Shown here: positions 5,444 to 5,931 of the stretch, piece after piece
Position numbering within the stretch: position 1 is the stretch's first letter
Layout: each line of letters begins with the position of its first letter
Source: Spirochaetales bacterium
GTDB lineage: Bacteria > Spirochaetota > Spirochaetia > Sphaerochaetales > Sphaerochaetaceae
Length of the DNA stretch: 5,931 nt
Assembly (NCBI GenBank): GCA_017632495.1
Contig: JAGBRG010000316.1
Span: 1-5,931, forward strand
Direction: 5' to 3'
Translations under genes and position numbers: made by a program
The notes under the pieces: model-generated
What the model saw: only the letters and a program-made list of their open reading frames with translations
What the model was told of the DNA's origin: nothing
The model's database searches: none

Positions 5444-5459
5444 GTTGCGTTTTGTTGCA
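5440..5459 (+). repeat. Tandem 10-bp repeat TTTTGTTGCR upstream of arcC
   Basis: TTTTGTTGCG (5440-5449) is followed directly by TTTTGTTGCA (5450-5459), nine of ten bases identical. The 10-bp period equals about one helical turn, and the repeat overlaps the -35 region of the predicted arcC promoter and the tail of the terminator. It may be a regulator site or chance. Confidence 0.5.
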
Positions 5460-5473
5460 TAAGGGAATATACT
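5445..5473 (+). promoter_or_regulatory. Predicted arcC promoter
   Basis: TATACT (5468-5473) is a near-consensus -10. A weaker -35, TTGCGT (5445-5450), lies exactly 17 bp upstream. Transcription would start near 5480, leaving a leader of about 27 bases that contains the SD GGAGAG (5495-5500). Confidence 0.55.
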
Positions 5474-5506
5474 CTATCTATCAAGTAAATCTACGGAGAG
5501 TCTTTT

Positions 5507-5931
5507 ATGAAGAAGATTGTCATTGCACTTGGCGGAAACGCACTTGGAAATACCCCTTATGAACAGCTTGACCTTGTCAGAGAGACGGCTAAGCCGATCG
5601 TTGACCTTATTCAGGACGGAAACGAGGTTGTTATTGCCCATGGAAACGGTCCTCAGGTCGGAATGATAAACTTAGGCCTTGCAACTGCAGCAAGAACCGG
5701 CTCCATCAAGTCAGATATGCCGTTCCCGGAGTGCGGAGCAATGAGCCAGGGCTATATCGGCTATCATCTTCAGAATGCCATCGGAAACGAGCTCAAATCC
5801 AGAGGAATCAACAAGGAAGTTGCAACAATCGTCACCCAGGTCCTGGTTGATGAGAATGATCCTGCATTCCAGAATCCGACAAAGCCTGTCGGAGGATTCT
5901 ACGACAAGGATGTCGCAGAGAAGATCATGAG
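5507..5931 (+). CDS. arcC: Carbamate kinase, N-terminal part (cut by window end)
   Basis: Carbamate kinase converts carbamoyl phosphate and ADP to carbamate and ATP, usually as the last, energy-yielding step of the arginine deiminase pathway or of purine/allantoin breakdown. The first 141 codons are open to the window end; the family is about 310 residues, so a little under half is seen. Motifs are ALGGNAL (7-13), AHGNGPQVG (44-52), CGAMSQGYIGY (76-86), VATIVTQVLVD (105-115) and NPTKPVGGFY (123-132), all close to characterised ArcC proteins and belonging to the amino-acid kinase fold. The ATG at 5507 follows GGAGAG (5495-5500) by six bases. It has its own promoter behind the rpsU terminator. 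Whether arcA and arcB genes lie beyond the window cannot be seen. Confidence 0.93.
   Translation, partial: MKKIVIALGGNALGNTPYEQLDLVRETAKPIVDLIQDGNEVVIAHGNGPQVGMINLGLATAARTGSIKSDMPFPECGAMSQGYIGYHLQNAIGNELKSRGINKEVATIVTQVLVDENDPAFQNPTKPVGGFYDKDVAEKIM

Overview
The window looks like a core-genome stretch of a spirochaete, most likely a Treponema-like host-associated or gut species. This rests on remembered family resemblance (the S21, TsaD and CoaX sequences read as spirochaetal) and on tRNA genes with no encoded CCA. It is an inference from protein style, not a database match. No mobile element, CRISPR array, integrase or attachment site is visible.

Layout: a tRNA-Thr(CGT) on the minus strand ends at the left edge. 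It is separated by a short divergent promoter region (73-155) from a plus-strand pair: an unrecognised 80-aa acidic-tailed ORF and tsaD, the t6A tRNA-modification gene, which overlap by one base. After tsaD comes a tRNA promoter enclosed in a perfect 10-bp inverted repeat, then tRNA-Gln(CTG), tRNA-Glu(CTC) and a strong intrinsic terminator. Directly behind the terminator is a tightly packed set: a YbiT-type ABC-F ATPase, coaX (type III pantothenate kinase, 13 bp later) and a 348-aa protein resembling M29 aminopeptidases but apparently lacking their metal ligands (overlapping coaX by 19 bp). Then rpsU (ribosomal protein S21) with its own promoter and terminator, and finally the first 141 codons of a carbamate kinase (arcC), cut by the window end.

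Most of the window serves translation: three tRNAs, a tRNA-modifying enzyme, a ribosome-associated ABC-F factor and a small-subunit protein. CoaX (coenzyme A synthesis) and carbamate kinase (ATP from carbamoyl phosphate, usually the arginine deiminase route) are metabolic.

The points most worth a second look are the M29-like putative pseudoenzyme, the ABC-F protein whose two degenerate nucleotide-site elements would fall in the same composite ATP site, the inverted repeat enclosing the tRNA promoter, the changed pantothenate-site residues in CoaX, and the placement of the ABC-F operon just behind a tRNA terminator with no promoter of its own that I can see.
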